From Anaerolineaceae bacterium UBA5211 (GTDB lineage Bacteria > Chloroflexota > Anaerolineae > Anaerolineales > Anaerolineaceae), in contig DHVJ01000015.1 of NCBI GenBank assembly GCA_002412595.1, forward strand, positions 166,776 through 230,775: a DNA stretch of 64,000 bases, given 5' to 3'. The position numbers were made by a program, and so were the translations under genes. The notes beneath the pieces are model-generated. The model worked only from the letters and a program-made list of their open reading frames with translations. It was not told the origin of the DNA and searched no databases. This document shows, piece after piece, positions 1 through 8,011 of this stretch. Position 1 is the first letter of the stretch; the number at the start of each line of letters is the position of its first letter.

Positions 1-57
1 CAGAAAGATTGTCCAACCACCCGCCACCAAAGCAACGTAAAAAGCTTCTTTCCACAT
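1..57 (-). CDS. PTS mannose/sorbose-family IIC component, N-terminal fragment (cut by left edge)
   Basis: Nineteen codons are visible, starting at the ATG at 57-55 and running off the left edge; they read MWKEAFYVALVAGGWTIFL, the start of a hydrophobic membrane segment. An AGGAGA ribosome binding site lies at 73-68, ten bases upstream. The gene follows a mannose-family IIB gene by 29 bases on the same strand, and in that family IIB is commonly followed by the IIC membrane channel. The IIC assignment rests on position and hydrophobicity only, because too little sequence is present for a motif. Confidence 0.5.
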   Translation of the reverse strand, partial: MWKEAFYVALVAGGWTIFL

Positions 58-86
58 TTTGTTATCGTCTCCTAATTTTTATATGA

Positions 87-554
87 TTAAATATCCAGGA
101 ATGTCACTCGATCAGTTGGAACCATCTGCACCTCCATTTCTACCCCGCGGGATTTAAGTTCTTTGAATGCATTTTCTTCGTCAAGTGTGGCGTAAACCAC
201 TTTTGCCAATTTTTTCGTGTTTGGCCTTCCTTGAAGTCCACCCACATTTATCTTCTTGATTTCCAAATCTTGATCCATCAACACCACTACATCCAGCGGA
301 GTGGGGGAGATGATGAAAAAAGAGTCATTTGGTCCGGAATTGCGGATGTATTCCGCTGCCTGCTCCGGTGGCAGCAATAAAATTTCTTTTCCGGGAACCG
401 TAGCCACAGAAAATATACTTTTATAGACCGGACTGGTGGCTACGCGTTCATTCGCGATAATGATGGTATTGGCGTTGTAAACGCGCAGCCAGGCAGTGGT
501 TACCTGCCCATGGATTAAACGGTCATCGATACGAATTAAAGAGATTTTTCCCAT
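87..554 (-). CDS. PTS mannose/fructose/sorbose-family IIB component
   Basis: This cytoplasmic phosphocarrier passes phosphate from IIA to an incoming sugar at the IIC/IID channel. The N-terminal RIDDRLIHGQV signature is the family phosphorylation loop, and the His at residue 15 is the expected phosphorylated residue. The length of 155 aa is normal for a stand-alone IIB. It starts at the ATG at 554 and is the first gene of an operon continuing through the left edge. The intergenic stretch to padR (555-692) is AT-rich and probably contains its promoter. The sugar cannot be told from IIB alone. Confidence 0.9.
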   Translation of the reverse strand: MGKISLIRIDDRLIHGQVTTAWLRVYNANTIIIANERVATSPVYKSIFSVATVPGKEILLLPPEQAAEYIRNSGPNDSFFIISPTPLDVVVLMDQDLEIKKINVGGLQGRPNTKKLAKVVYATLDEENAFKELKSRGVEMEVQMVPTDRVTFLDI

Positions 555-692
555 CCTTCAGAACCCTCGCTTTGTTAAAATATACAGTTATTATAGAAAG
601 ATTTTTACATATGTCAAGCACATTATTTCATTTTGTACAAACATTTGTCATATTTTTCAAATCATCACAATATCTATTGCCAATATTGCTTA

Positions 693-722
693 TTGACATT
701 ATTGTGTATTGCACAGTATAAT
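693..722 (+). promoter_or_regulatory. Consensus promoter of padR with TGTG-N5-CACA palindrome in the spacer
   Basis: TTGACA (693-698) and TATAAT (717-722) are separated by 18 bases. The start codon of padR at 730 is only 8 bases beyond the -10 box, so the predicted transcript begins at or within a base or two of the ATG and is leaderless. TGTGTATTGCACA (703-715) inside the spacer is a near-symmetrical element and a plausible autoregulatory PadR operator; that role is inference. Confidence 0.75.
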
Positions 723-729
723 AAAAATT

Positions 730-1074
730 ATGAACGCTAAACAGAACGAGGACTTCGAAAAGCTGCGCCAGGAACTTCGGCGCGGAACCGTGGTGCTGGC
801 TGTTTTAAGCCAGCTGGAGCGGGACCAATACGGCTACTCGCTGATCAGCAGCTTGAACGAAAAGGGTTTTGAAATCGGGCAGGATACACTCTACCCCCTG
901 CTCAGGCGGCTGGAAAAGCAGGGCCTGTTAGACAGCCAGTGGCGTGTGGAAGATCCGCGCCCGCGGCGCTATTATCAATTGAACCAAGCCGGCCGGGAGA
1001 TGCTGGCGCTGCTGACCGCAGAATGGCGGCAACAGGATGAAGTCATAAGGAGATTGTTAGATGAAAATGAATAA
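730..1074 (+). CDS. PadR-family transcriptional regulator
   Basis: A 114-residue winged-helix protein. The PadR core runs from about residue 18 (RRGTVVLAVLSQL) through the recognition region (YGYSLISSLNEKG, DTLYPLLRRLEKQGLL) to the wing (RRYYQLNQAGREML). The ATG at 730 is preferred over an in-frame TTG at 709 because 709 lies inside the promoter. No ribosome binding site precedes it, consistent with a leaderless message. Its end overlaps the next gene by 14 bases. This pairing with a HAAS-type membrane protein is a known arrangement in which PadR controls the membrane gene. Confidence 0.88.
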   Translation: MNAKQNEDFEKLRQELRRGTVVLAVLSQLERDQYGYSLISSLNEKGFEIGQDTLYPLLRRLEKQGLLDSQWRVEDPRPRRYYQLNQAGREMLALLTAEWRQQDEVIRRLLDENE

Positions 1075-2083
1075 CTCCGCCCAGGAGCTGCTCAAACGCT
1101 ACCTGTTAGGCGTAAAAAAGGAATTGGGCGGCCAAGAGCGCGAAGATATCGCCGCCGAGATCGAGTCTTACATTTTGGATCTTTTAGAAGAACGCTATGC
1201 CGGCGAAACACAAGTCAGTACAGACGAACTGGGAGCCGTGCTGAAAGAAATGGGTGCGCCGCGTAAAGTAGCCGCGCAGTATGGACCCCAGCGCTACCTG
1301 ATCGGCCCACGTCTGTTCTCGATTTATTGGCTGGTGCTGCGCATCCTGGCCGCCGTGGTGGCTGGCAGTCTGGCGCTTGCACTGTTCATTTCAGCCGTGA
1401 TCGAACCCACCAGCACCCCCGGGGGTGTAATGGTGGAGTTCATTGGGTCGCTCTTCAGCGGCGTACTGTCCGCCGCGGGTGCAGTCACCTTGGCATTCGC
1501 AATCATCGAACGCTTGATGGAAACCCGCGAAGTGGAAGAGATCAAAGAATTGGAAGAATTCAATCTCAGCGATTTGCCTGAACTGCCCCAGGAAGAGCAG
1601 GCTTTCCGCCCGGCCGGAACCATTTTCGAGATCATCATCACAGCTCTGGGCATGGCCTTCTTCATCTATCTGCGCATCACCGGCGGCGCACTGCCTGTGT
1701 ATGCCAATCCGGGGACGCAAGTTGGTATGGCGCATATATTCACTGCAAATTTCTTAAAATTTATTCCGGTCATCCTGGTGCTGAACGGTTTAGAGATGGG
1801 ACGCAGCATCACCCTGCTGGTGCAGAGCCGCCCCTCTGCCCTGACCAACTGGTGGGCCATTGTCAGTAAAGGCGCTAATGTGGTGCTGAACGGTTTCATG
1901 CTGGGTGCCCTGCCGCTCATCACGCTGGACTTTTTCCGCCGGATTCCGGGGCTCAACCCATCCGCACAGGCAGACCAGATCGCCAACACAGTCCTGGCCA
2001 TTTTGTTAGGATTGAGCCTATTGGGCAGCCTGGTGGATATCATCCGTTCCAGCCTGCGCGAGTTGCGCAACCCGACTTACTAA
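1061..2083 (+). CDS. HAAS-domain integral membrane protein, PadR partner
   Basis: A 340-aa protein. Residues 5-75 are a helical cytoplasmic region of HAAS type (LLKRYLLGVKKELGGQEREDIAAEIESYILDLLEER, then LKEMGAPRKVAAQYGP). Hydrophobic segments follow near 88-112, 125-150, 185-205, 225-245, 270-290 and 305-325, so about six membrane spans are likely. An AAGGAG site lies 8 bases before the ATG at 1061, inside padR. HAAS proteins next to PadR regulators are thought to act in envelope signalling; the specific role here is unknown. Confidence 0.75.
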   Translation: MKMNNSAQELLKRYLLGVKKELGGQEREDIAAEIESYILDLLEERYAGETQVSTDELGAVLKEMGAPRKVAAQYGPQRYLIGPRLFSIYWLVLRILAAVVAGSLALALFISAVIEPTSTPGGVMVEFIGSLFSGVLSAAGAVTLAFAIIERLMETREVEEIKELEEFNLSDLPELPQEEQAFRPAGTIFEIIITALGMAFFIYLRITGGALPVYANPGTQVGMAHIFTANFLKFIPVILVLNGLEMGRSITLLVQSRPSALTNWWAIVSKGANVVLNGFMLGALPLITLDFFRRIPGLNPSAQADQIANTVLAILLGLSLLGSLVDIIRSSLRELRNPTY

Positions 2084-2101
2084 ACTCTTACGACACACAC
2101 A

Positions 2102-2129
2102 AAAAATACCCCCTTGCGGGGGTATTTTT
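2102..2129. terminator. Bidirectional intrinsic terminator
   Basis: AAAAATACCCCC (2102-2113), loop TTGC, then GGGGGTATTTTT (2118-2129) form a perfect 12-bp stem with an A-run on one side and a T-run on the other. It lies between the convergent HAAS gene and the nucleoside hydrolase and can serve both strands. Confidence 0.92.
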
Positions 2130-2153
2130 ATATTTGCTAATTTTGCTCTAAAT

Positions 2154-3083
2154 TTATTCCGCCAACAGCTCCAACAATTTTTCTTTAAACATATTGCCGT
2201 CAATGGCCGCAATAATCGTGGTATTTTCCGGTTGGTTTGTCAAATGCTGGTGGTCAATGACAAACTGCCCGTAAGCTCTATCGCTTTGATATTCCACATA
2301 GCTGTAAGCTTCGAGCTGGCGCATGACCATCTCCGGGTAGAGCGCGGCCGCCACCGTGGTGGGGTCGGGCAAGTCAAAACCATCCTTGCCGAAAGTTCGG
2401 TTGTACTCAATTAACGAAGCATTGCAGCGCACGGCAAAACGGCCCAGCTTTCCCAGTGCGTTCAGGCGTTGGATGTCTGTTGGTGTGATGAAGGCCTCCT
2501 CAATCAGACACACGTCCCAGCCCACGATACTCTTGGGGACGCTTGAATTTAGCAGGATGTGCACTGCCTCCGCATCCACGTAGAAATTGAATTCGGCCAC
2601 CGGGGTCACATTGCCCGGACCCAATCCAACGCCGCCCATGACATACACCCGCTTGATCCAATCCGCCAGCGCGGGTTCCTTCAGCAGCGCCAATGCCAGA
2701 TTGCTCAATGGGCCCAGCGTGACGACCTCCAGCTCGCCAGGAAAACGCCGCGCGGTTTCGATGATAGCGTCCACCGCGTGGCCAGGCGCCACCATCAGCG
2801 CCGGATCGGGCAGGTCCATCTCCCCCATGCCGTCCGCACCGTGTACAAACTCGGCCGTGAAGAGCGGCCGCATCAACGGTCCCGGCCGCCCAGCGTACAC
2901 CGGCGGTTCGTAAGTGCCGGCTTGCTCCACCGTGATCAGTGCATTGCGTACGCAGGTATCCAACGGGCAGTTGCCCGCCACAACAGTGATGGCTTCCACC
3001 CGGATGGATGGTTCGCGCAGTGCCATCAGCAGCGCCACTGCATCGTCGGAAGCAGTATCGGTATCAATTAAGAAATGTCTCAT
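2154..3083 (-). CDS. Inosine/uridine-preferring nucleoside hydrolase
   Basis: This enzyme cleaves the N-glycosidic bond of ribonucleosides, giving base plus ribose. The N-terminal DTDTASDDA motif supplies the calcium-binding aspartates typical of the family, and VYVMGGVGL, EFNFYVDAEAV and the C-terminal DPTTVAAAL segments match the conserved core. The ATG at 3083 (MRHFLIDTD) has an AAGGAAAAG site just upstream; an in-frame ATG at 3125 would add 14 residues without family similarity. The product is 309 aa, a normal length. A YeiL-like regulator lies immediately upstream, as beside rihB in E. coli, which supports a role in nucleoside salvage. Confidence 0.92.
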   Translation of the reverse strand: MRHFLIDTDTASDDAVALLMALREPSIRVEAITVVAGNCPLDTCVRNALITVEQAGTYEPPVYAGRPGPLMRPLFTAEFVHGADGMGEMDLPDPALMVAPGHAVDAIIETARRFPGELEVVTLGPLSNLALALLKEPALADWIKRVYVMGGVGLGPGNVTPVAEFNFYVDAEAVHILLNSSVPKSIVGWDVCLIEEAFITPTDIQRLNALGKLGRFAVRCNASLIEYNRTFGKDGFDLPDPTTVAAALYPEMVMRQLEAYSYVEYQSDRAYGQFVIDHQHLTNQPENTTIIAAIDGNMFKEKLLELLAE

Positions 3084-3146
3084 TATCTTTTCCTTTTGCT
3101 GAATTTCCCCACAAGCATAAACCATGCAGCGCCGCGCCGAAAGGAC

Positions 3147-3740
3147 CTATGTCCTTTTCACCACCACATCCAACAGCGCCTGCGGATCGACGATCACCAG
3201 CGTGCGATTCTTCAGGCGGATGGCATTCTGCTCCGCAAGGTTTTTCAATGAGCGGTTGAGGTGACGCACGGACACGCCCAAAATGGCAGCCAGGGCATCG
3301 CGCTTTTCCAATTGGATAGTTTGGCCTTCCAGGTGGCTGCGCTCCAACAGGTAATGCGCCAGACGGCTTTCGGCCGACAGCGCATACTGGGCCAGCAGCA
3401 TGCTGGCAAAATACATCTTCTTGGACAGGTAGCGGATGATGAATTGCAGAAAAGGGATGGAAGTCAAGCCGTATTGGTTGACCAGGTTGATCGGGATTGC
3501 CAGCACGATGCAATCTTCCAACGCGCGCACGTTGCTGGTCACAACGCGGTCGCTCAGCAGTTCCATGTCGCCGATGATGGAAAAAGTTGTTTCGAAGGAA
3601 TAAACTGCCTGGCGTCCATTGGGCTGCAAATAGTCCACTTGCAATTTGCCTTCCACCAACAGATAAAGCTGTTTCAGGCGCTCTTCCTGAAAGAAGAGAT
3701 ATTCCCCTTTGCGATACTGGCACACTTCCAACGCTTCCAA
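3147..3740 (-). CDS. Crp/Fnr-family regulator, YeiL-like
   Basis: It has an N-terminal cyclic-nucleotide-binding fold (QLYLLVEGKLQVDYLQPNGRQAVYSF, then FSIIGDMELLSD), a dimerisation helix (ESRLAHYLL) and a C-terminal winged helix (LAAILGVSVRHLNRSLKNL). Architecture and wording resemble E. coli YeiL, and the adjacent nucleoside hydrolase repeats the yeiL-rihB neighbourhood. The first canonical start is the TTG at 3740, but the frame stays open to 3842 and encodes plausible sequence (SLEKDLPRELLEALEV). A GGAG site sits before an ATA codon at 3821-3819. The true N-terminus is therefore uncertain and the protein may be about 224 aa. Confidence 0.82.
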   Translation of the reverse strand: MEALEVCQYRKGEYLFFQEERLKQLYLLVEGKLQVDYLQPNGRQAVYSFETTFSIIGDMELLSDRVVTSNVRALEDCIVLAIPINLVNQYGLTSIPFLQFIIRYLSKKMYFASMLLAQYALSAESRLAHYLLERSHLEGQTIQLEKRDALAAILGVSVRHLNRSLKNLAEQNAIRLKNRTLVIVDPQALLDVVVKRT

Positions 3741-3918
3741 TAATTCGCGCGGCAGGTCTTTTTCCAGAGAAAATTGAATGATATAACTCTTTTTTCGGGC
3801 CGGGTCGTTAATAATATCTATGGCGAACTCCTGAATTTCATGTCAAAGGTTGAGTTAATTGTATATCGAGTTCTTTTGAAACATATCCTTTTACTGTCTA
3901 AATAAAATCACTTTAATC

Positions 3919-3958
3919 AAAAATTAAGGGGTGCGCACAATAAAACACATCCCTTAAT
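3919..3958 (-). terminator. Intrinsic terminator of the malic enzyme gene
   Basis: ATTAAGGG (3923-3930) pairs with CCCTTAAT (3951-3958). Read on the minus strand, the stem is followed by a short T-run. It lies 18 bases past the stop codon of the malic enzyme gene. Confidence 0.65.
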
Positions 3959-3975
3959 CATCAAAAAAACACGCT

Positions 3976-5151
3976 TTAAATACGCGCCACACCGCTCTCG
4001 CGGGCAGCCTGCGCCACGGCTTTGGCGACTGCCTGCACCACGCGCGGGTCCAGCGCCGAAGGGATGATGCAATCCGCGCTCAGTTTGTCCGGCTCAACCA
4101 CACCGGCCAACGCGTAAGCCGCTGAGATCTTCATGGCGTCGTTGATGTCGGAAGCGCGCACATCGAAAGTCCCGCGGAAGATGCCCGGAAAAGCCAGCGC
4201 GTTGTTGACCTGATTGGGGAAATCACTGCGTCCAGTGGCGATCACGGCCGCGCCGCCAGCCCTGGCATCCTCAGGAAAAATCTCGGGGGTAGGATTGGCA
4301 CAGGCGAAGATGATCGCATCTGCAGCCATCGTTTTGACCATCTCAGTGGTCAGCACGCCCGGCGCGGATACGCCGATGAACACATCCGCCCTGCGCACTG
4401 CATCCGCCAAGCCGCCTTTGATCTTGCCCGGGTTGGTAATCACAGCCATCTCTTCCTTGATGGCATTCATGCCTTTTTCACGCCCGGCGTAAATAGCGCC
4501 GGTGCGGTCGCACAGGGTGATGTCCTGGATGCCGTCGCTCAGCAATAATTTTGTTACTGAAATGCCGGCCGCGCCCGCTCCGTTAACGACCACGCGCACG
4601 TCCTGCTTGCGCTTGCCCACCAGCTTGAGCGCGTTGGTCAGCCCGGCCAGCGTCACCACCGCTGTGCCGTGCTGGTCGTCGTGGAAAATGGGAATATCGC
4701 ATTTCTCCTTCAGTTTGCGCTCAATCTCAAAGCAGCGCGGCGAGGCGATATCTTCCAGATTCACACCGCCGAAGCTGCCTGAAATCAGGTAAATGGTGTT
4801 GACAATATCGTCCACGTCCTTGCTCTTGATGCACAGCGGAAAAGCATCCACCCCGCCCAGGGCTTTGAACAGCACGCATTTACCCTCCATAACCGGCATG
4901 CCAGCTTCCGGGCCGATGTCGCCCAGACCCAGCACAGCCGTACCGTCCGTCACGACCAACGCCATGTTCCAGCGCCGCGTCAGCTCATAGCTTTTTGTCA
5001 AATCTTTCTGAATTTCCAAACAGGGCTGCGCCACCCCGGGTGTGTAAGCCAGGCTGAGGTCATCGCGCGTGGCTACCGGCACGGTGGGGATCACCTCCAG
5101 CTTGCCTTTCCATTCGTAATGCAATCTCAATGATTCCTTGGCGTAATCCAT
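3976..5151 (-). CDS. NAD(P)-dependent malic enzyme
   Basis: The enzyme oxidatively decarboxylates malate to pyruvate and CO2, linking C4 acids to pyruvate and reducing power. Family landmarks are AYTPGVAQPCLEI, VVTDGTAVLGLGDIGPEAGMPVMEGK, the metal-site region IFHDDQHGTA and the Rossmann segment VVVNGAGAAGISV. At 391 aa it is the short bacterial form without a phosphotransacetylase domain. The start at 5151 follows a GGAAA-type site. It appears monocistronic, with a terminator at 3919-3958. Its leader contains a hairpin and two tiny frames, described separately. Confidence 0.93.
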   Translation of the reverse strand: MDYAKESLRLHYEWKGKLEVIPTVPVATRDDLSLAYTPGVAQPCLEIQKDLTKSYELTRRWNMALVVTDGTAVLGLGDIGPEAGMPVMEGKCVLFKALGGVDAFPLCIKSKDVDDIVNTIYLISGSFGGVNLEDIASPRCFEIERKLKEKCDIPIFHDDQHGTAVVTLAGLTNALKLVGKRKQDVRVVVNGAGAAGISVTKLLLSDGIQDITLCDRTGAIYAGREKGMNAIKEEMAVITNPGKIKGGLADAVRRADVFIGVSAPGVLTTEMVKTMAADAIIFACANPTPEIFPEDARAGGAAVIATGRSDFPNQVNNALAFPGIFRGTFDVRASDINDAMKISAAYALAGVVEPDKLSADCIIPSALDPRVVQAVAKAVAQAARESGVARI

Positions 5152-5180
5152 ATCATTTCCTTTCCAGGATGTCTTATTGT

Positions 5181-5293
5181 TTAATCCATTTTCAATACCG
5201 ACAAACTTAACCCGCCGGAAGGCATGTTCGGCAAGCTGGTCAGCCGCTGGCCAATCATGCCGACCCGGCTACTTCAATTTTTACTTTATCCAT
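5181..5293 (-). other. Two short overlapping reading frames upstream of the malic enzyme gene, possible gene remnant
   Basis: An ATG at 5293, preceded by an AGGAAG site, opens a 12-codon frame (MDKVKIEVAGSA) ending in TGA at 5255. That stop overlaps the ATG at 5258 of a 25-codon frame ending at 5181. Neither is recognised. They may be the frameshifted debris of a lost gene or a leader region. Nothing else was seen in the 5349-5604 part of this 465-base gene-free stretch apart from the neighbouring hairpin and promoter listed separately. Confidence 0.25.
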
Positions 5294-5321
5294 AACAATA
5301 AACTTCCTGTGTGAAATTAAT

Positions 5322-5348
5322 AAAAAATCCAGCCCATGCCTGGGTGGA
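5322..5348 (-). terminator. Hairpin with T-run in the malic enzyme leader
   Basis: TCCAGCCCA (5328-5336) and TGGGTGGA (5341-5348) pair with one bulged base around a TGCC loop. On the minus strand the stem is followed by six T residues (5327-5322). No gene precedes it on that strand, so it is either an attenuator of the malic enzyme transcript or the leftover terminator of a deleted gene. Confidence 0.5.
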
Positions 5349-5604
5349 TTGAGGTTTTCAAAATCGTAGGAATTGCTTTTTTTTAATGACATGTGTTCAT
5401 CCAATGGATCTGTTTTTTGCAAGAAGCTCGTGAATGATATAGAAAATGAACAACCCCTATGATAATACCAAAATTATTTGAATAGACAAAATCCGATAAT
5501 TTCTTTGCTTTCATCGTTAAAACGCAGATCCAACCTCTTTTTTTCTTTCGAACAGCCTTTTCTATTTTTTATAGGAACATTCATAAAAATGCCATTCATG
5601 TGGT

Positions 5605-5610
5605 TATAAT
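5605..5610 (+). promoter_or_regulatory. -10 box of the CAP/LysM gene; leaderless start
   Basis: TATAAT at 5605-5610 lies six bases before the GTG start codon at 5617. Transcription would therefore begin at or next to the start codon and give a leaderless message. No good -35 box was found: TTCATA at 5580-5585 is spaced 19 bases away. Confidence 0.55.
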
Positions 5611-5616
5611 GGGGAC

Positions 5617-6645
5617 GTGAGAACTTCAAGATTTGCCATTCTGCTGCTGGGCCTGACCCTGCTGCTTAGCCTGGGCACTTCCCCTGTATCCGCCGACGAC
5701 ACAGCCCCCACGGGTTACGATCTGGTTGCGGCGGTGAACGCTTATCGCGCGGCCAATGGTTATTACGCTATCGGTACCAATTCGCTGGTGATGTCCGCCG
5801 CGCAGGGGCACGCCGATTGGATCGTGCAGACCGGCCAGGGCGGCCATACCGGCGCGGGCGGTAGCGACGAAACCATGCGTGTCAGTTGGACCGGCTATGG
5901 CGGCGGAGCGGAGATCAAATGCGACGAAAACTGGGCCATGGGTTCCAACGTCTCTGATGTTGTTTACAACTCCTGGAGCGACTGGACCCACCAGGAAGTC
6001 ATGCTGAATTCCTGGGGCAACCGCTACACCGATATCGGCGGCGGTGTGTCCAAGTCCAGCAATGGCCTGTACGTGTTTGTGCTGGACTTGTGCCTGGTGG
6101 TGGGCCAATCTTCCGGCGGCTCTGTGCCGGACAGCACCGGTTTGACTACCTCCGGCGACGTCAGCGTGGCCGCCACGGCGGACGCATCCAACTACATCTA
6201 CGGCGTGACGATTGCCACCCCGCAAGCGGACGGCTCCATCAAGCACACGGTACTGTACGGCCAATCCCTGGCCAGCATTGCGGACGCATACGGCGTGACC
6301 ATCGACCAGCTGCGTGAATTGAACGGCATGGCAGCAGACGACAGCACCATCTGGACCGAACAGGAATTAGTCATCGTGCCCGCCGGCAGTGCCACCCAGG
6401 CACCAAGCGAAGGTGAAACCGCCACAGGCGAAGAATCCGACACTGATACCACGCCCCAACCCACACCAACCATCTTCACGGCCACACTCACCCCGCGCCC
6501 CACTTCCACGCCGGGCGCCAGCCCCACCGCGCAGGCGGAATCCACGCAGAGCCCTTGGAACACCAAAACCCTGGGCATCCTGCTGCTGGTCGTCTCCGGC
6601 CTGGGCTTAGCGGCTATGTTATATTTTTCAACACCGAGGAAATAA
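5617..6645 (+). CDS. Secreted CAP-domain protein with LysM domain and C-terminal membrane anchor
   Basis: A 342-aa surface protein. Residues 1-26 are a signal peptide ending near VSADD. Residues 33-160 form a CAP/SCP fold (LVAAVNAYRAANGY, HADWIVQTG, GGHTG, ENWAMG, VVYNSWSDWTHQEVML). Residues about 205-255 are a LysM-type repeat (HTVLYGQSLASIADAYGVT, LRELNGM, ELVIVPA). A Thr/Pro-rich linker follows, and residues 321-338 are a membrane helix ending in PRK. LysM suggests glycan or peptidoglycan binding. The function of bacterial CAP domains is mostly unknown. It starts with GTG at 5617 without a ribosome binding site. Confidence 0.82.
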   Translation: MRTSRFAILLLGLTLLLSLGTSPVSADDTAPTGYDLVAAVNAYRAANGYYAIGTNSLVMSAAQGHADWIVQTGQGGHTGAGGSDETMRVSWTGYGGGAEIKCDENWAMGSNVSDVVYNSWSDWTHQEVMLNSWGNRYTDIGGGVSKSSNGLYVFVLDLCLVVGQSSGGSVPDSTGLTTSGDVSVAATADASNYIYGVTIATPQADGSIKHTVLYGQSLASIADAYGVTIDQLRELNGMAADDSTIWTEQELVIVPAGSATQAPSEGETATGEESDTDTTPQPTPTIFTATLTPRPTSTPGASPTAQAESTQSPWNTKTLGILLLVVSGLGLAAMLYFSTPRK

Positions 6646-6715
6646 ATCGTTTAGTATTTCTAACAAGGATTTTTAGGAAATCTTACCCACCCAAAATTAC
6701 CATTGGTATTTTAGA

Positions 6716-8011
6716 TCATTCTTTCAGTAGAATTTTTCTCACACTGCCTGAACCAAGAAGATCATTATATATTGAATAATTCCCTGTTTCCCAACGCACC
6801 CTGCCTGCCACAATCGCCGGGGATATATGCAACTGATTTGCAAGCTTAATCACCGAATCCGGATTCAGATCATTCAATAAACTCTTACTTTCAATATCCC
6901 AAATTTCGTCAGGAATTAGTATTTGTCTGGTGAGTTGGTTAGCTTCAGTCTCATAATTATTAGTAGGTAAACCCTGCCCATTTTCCGTGTCATCAAAAAA
7001 GGCAAGTTGCTTATGGTCCAGATGGAGGTATAAATGGCTGAGCTCATGGATTAAAGTGAACCAGAAATTATCCAGACGATCATAACGTAGAGTCAAGGCC
7101 ACAATAGGTTCCTGATCGGGAGAGAAAAAACAGGCACCATCCAGATACGTCCTGGGCAAGCGTGCCAAGATAACCAAATGAATACCGCTGTCCAGCAGAA
7201 CCTGCCGGGCCAATTCCGGACCATTGGGGAATACACTCAACCCGGCCAATTGGCGCAAAAAATCAACAGTTACGCTACCTTTTTTATACTTGCTGATTCT
7301 TTGTTCAGCACTTAGCTGGAATATACGCGCTTGCCAGGCACGCAATGCGCTTTCATCGATCACTTTCTCCCCTTCAATTTGGCTGTCTTTTTCCTGCAAA
7401 GCACCTGGCAATGCATCACGAATATCCAGATGGCCATCAGCTTCTTTATCTTCAGTCGCCAGCGCGTGGGATGAACGGCAGAAGACCATTTGTTGTTGGA
7501 GCGGTTCGTAAGGCGCTAACAGAGCAATCAATAATTCTTCCGCTTTTTCCTTCACTTCGCGCAGATCCTTTTTCCCAGGGAAATAGCCGGCATAAAACAT
7601 TTCCTTCATCGGAAATTCCGCAGGGTCATAGCACTTTTCTTCAAATTGACCACCTGATTCCCGCAGCAAAACTTCAGCCGGAATATCCAATCCTTCGTGC
7701 AAAGCCCGTATCATGGAAAGACTTAGCGATCGTTTATGATTGAGCACCTCAGAAACCTTGCTTTGGCTGCCTATGTAAGCAACCAAATCTTTTCGAGTCA
7801 GGCCTTGCTGTTCCATCCGAAATTTAATCGCTTCCACCGGATCAGGCAAATCAATCGGAAAATGCTCCTCTTCATAATGATCGATGAGAAAAGAGAGCAG
7901 GTCCAATTCCTCTTCTTCAGATGAATCAGGAGCAGCATCTATCAGTTCTTCCAGTCTTTCCAGAGCCTGTTGATAATCTTCTTCTGTACGAATTAGCTTA
8001 ATCTTCATCAT
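6716..8011 (-). CDS. higA: HigA-type antitoxin with fused ImmA/IrrE-like metallopeptidase domain
   Basis: A 431-aa protein, about four times the length of a plain HigA. The N-terminal part is HigA-like (acidic helices, DPVEAIKFRMEQQGL) with a helix-turn-helix at about 60-115 (TRKDLVAYIGSQSKVSEVLNHKRSLS). The C-terminal half is an ImmA/IrrE-type zinc metallopeptidase with H322-E-L-S-H326. The start overlaps the toxin stop by four bases (ATGA), so translation is probably coupled. The N-terminus should repress the higBA promoter. The peptidase may control antitoxin or repressor turnover, which is inference. The C-terminal end is convergent with the CAP gene. Confidence 0.88.
   Translation of the reverse strand: MMKIKLIRTEEDYQQALERLEELIDAAPDSSEEEELDLLSFLIDHYEEEHFPIDLPDPVEAIKFRMEQQGLTRKDLVAYIGSQSKVSEVLNHKRSLSLSMIRALHEGLDIPAEVLLRESGGQFEEKCYDPAEFPMKEMFYAGYFPGKKDLREVKEKAEELLIALLAPYEPLQQQMVFCRSSHALATEDKEADGHLDIRDALPGALQEKDSQIEGEKVIDESALRAWQARIFQLSAEQRISKYKKGSVTVDFLRQLAGLSVFPNGPELARQVLLDSGIHLVILARLPRTYLDGACFFSPDQEPIVALTLRYDRLDNFWFTLIHELSHLYLHLDHKQLAFFDDTENGQGLPTNNYETEANQLTRQILIPDEIWDIESKSLLNDLNPDSVIKLANQLHISPAIVAGRVRWETGNYSIYNDLLGSGSVRKILLKE

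Noticed and set aside
1324..2070. Several long antisense frames over the HAAS gene (1324-1665, 1391-1735, 1666-2070)
   Set aside because: They lie wholly inside a well-supported gene, show no family features and arise from GC-rich codon positions.
2559..3071. 170-codon plus-strand frame opposite the nucleoside hydrolase
   Set aside because: Fully overlaps a clear nucleoside hydrolase; sequence is His/Arg-rich and low quality as a protein.
3064..3723. 219-codon minus-strand frame overlapping the YeiL-like gene
   Set aside because: It is another frame of the same strand through the CNMP/HTH gene, with no recognisable domain.
5152..5250. N-terminal extension of malic enzyme upstream of 5151
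   Set aside because: The frame stays open to a TAG but the added residues have no family similarity, and the ATG at 5151 has a good binding site.
5626..6264. 212-codon antisense frame over the CAP/LysM gene
   Set aside because: Shadow of the CAP gene; Gly/Ala/Arg composition without a coherent fold.
6692..6713. AT-rich hairpin between the CAP and higA genes
   Set aside because: Only a few weak base pairs with a bulge; not convincing as a terminator.
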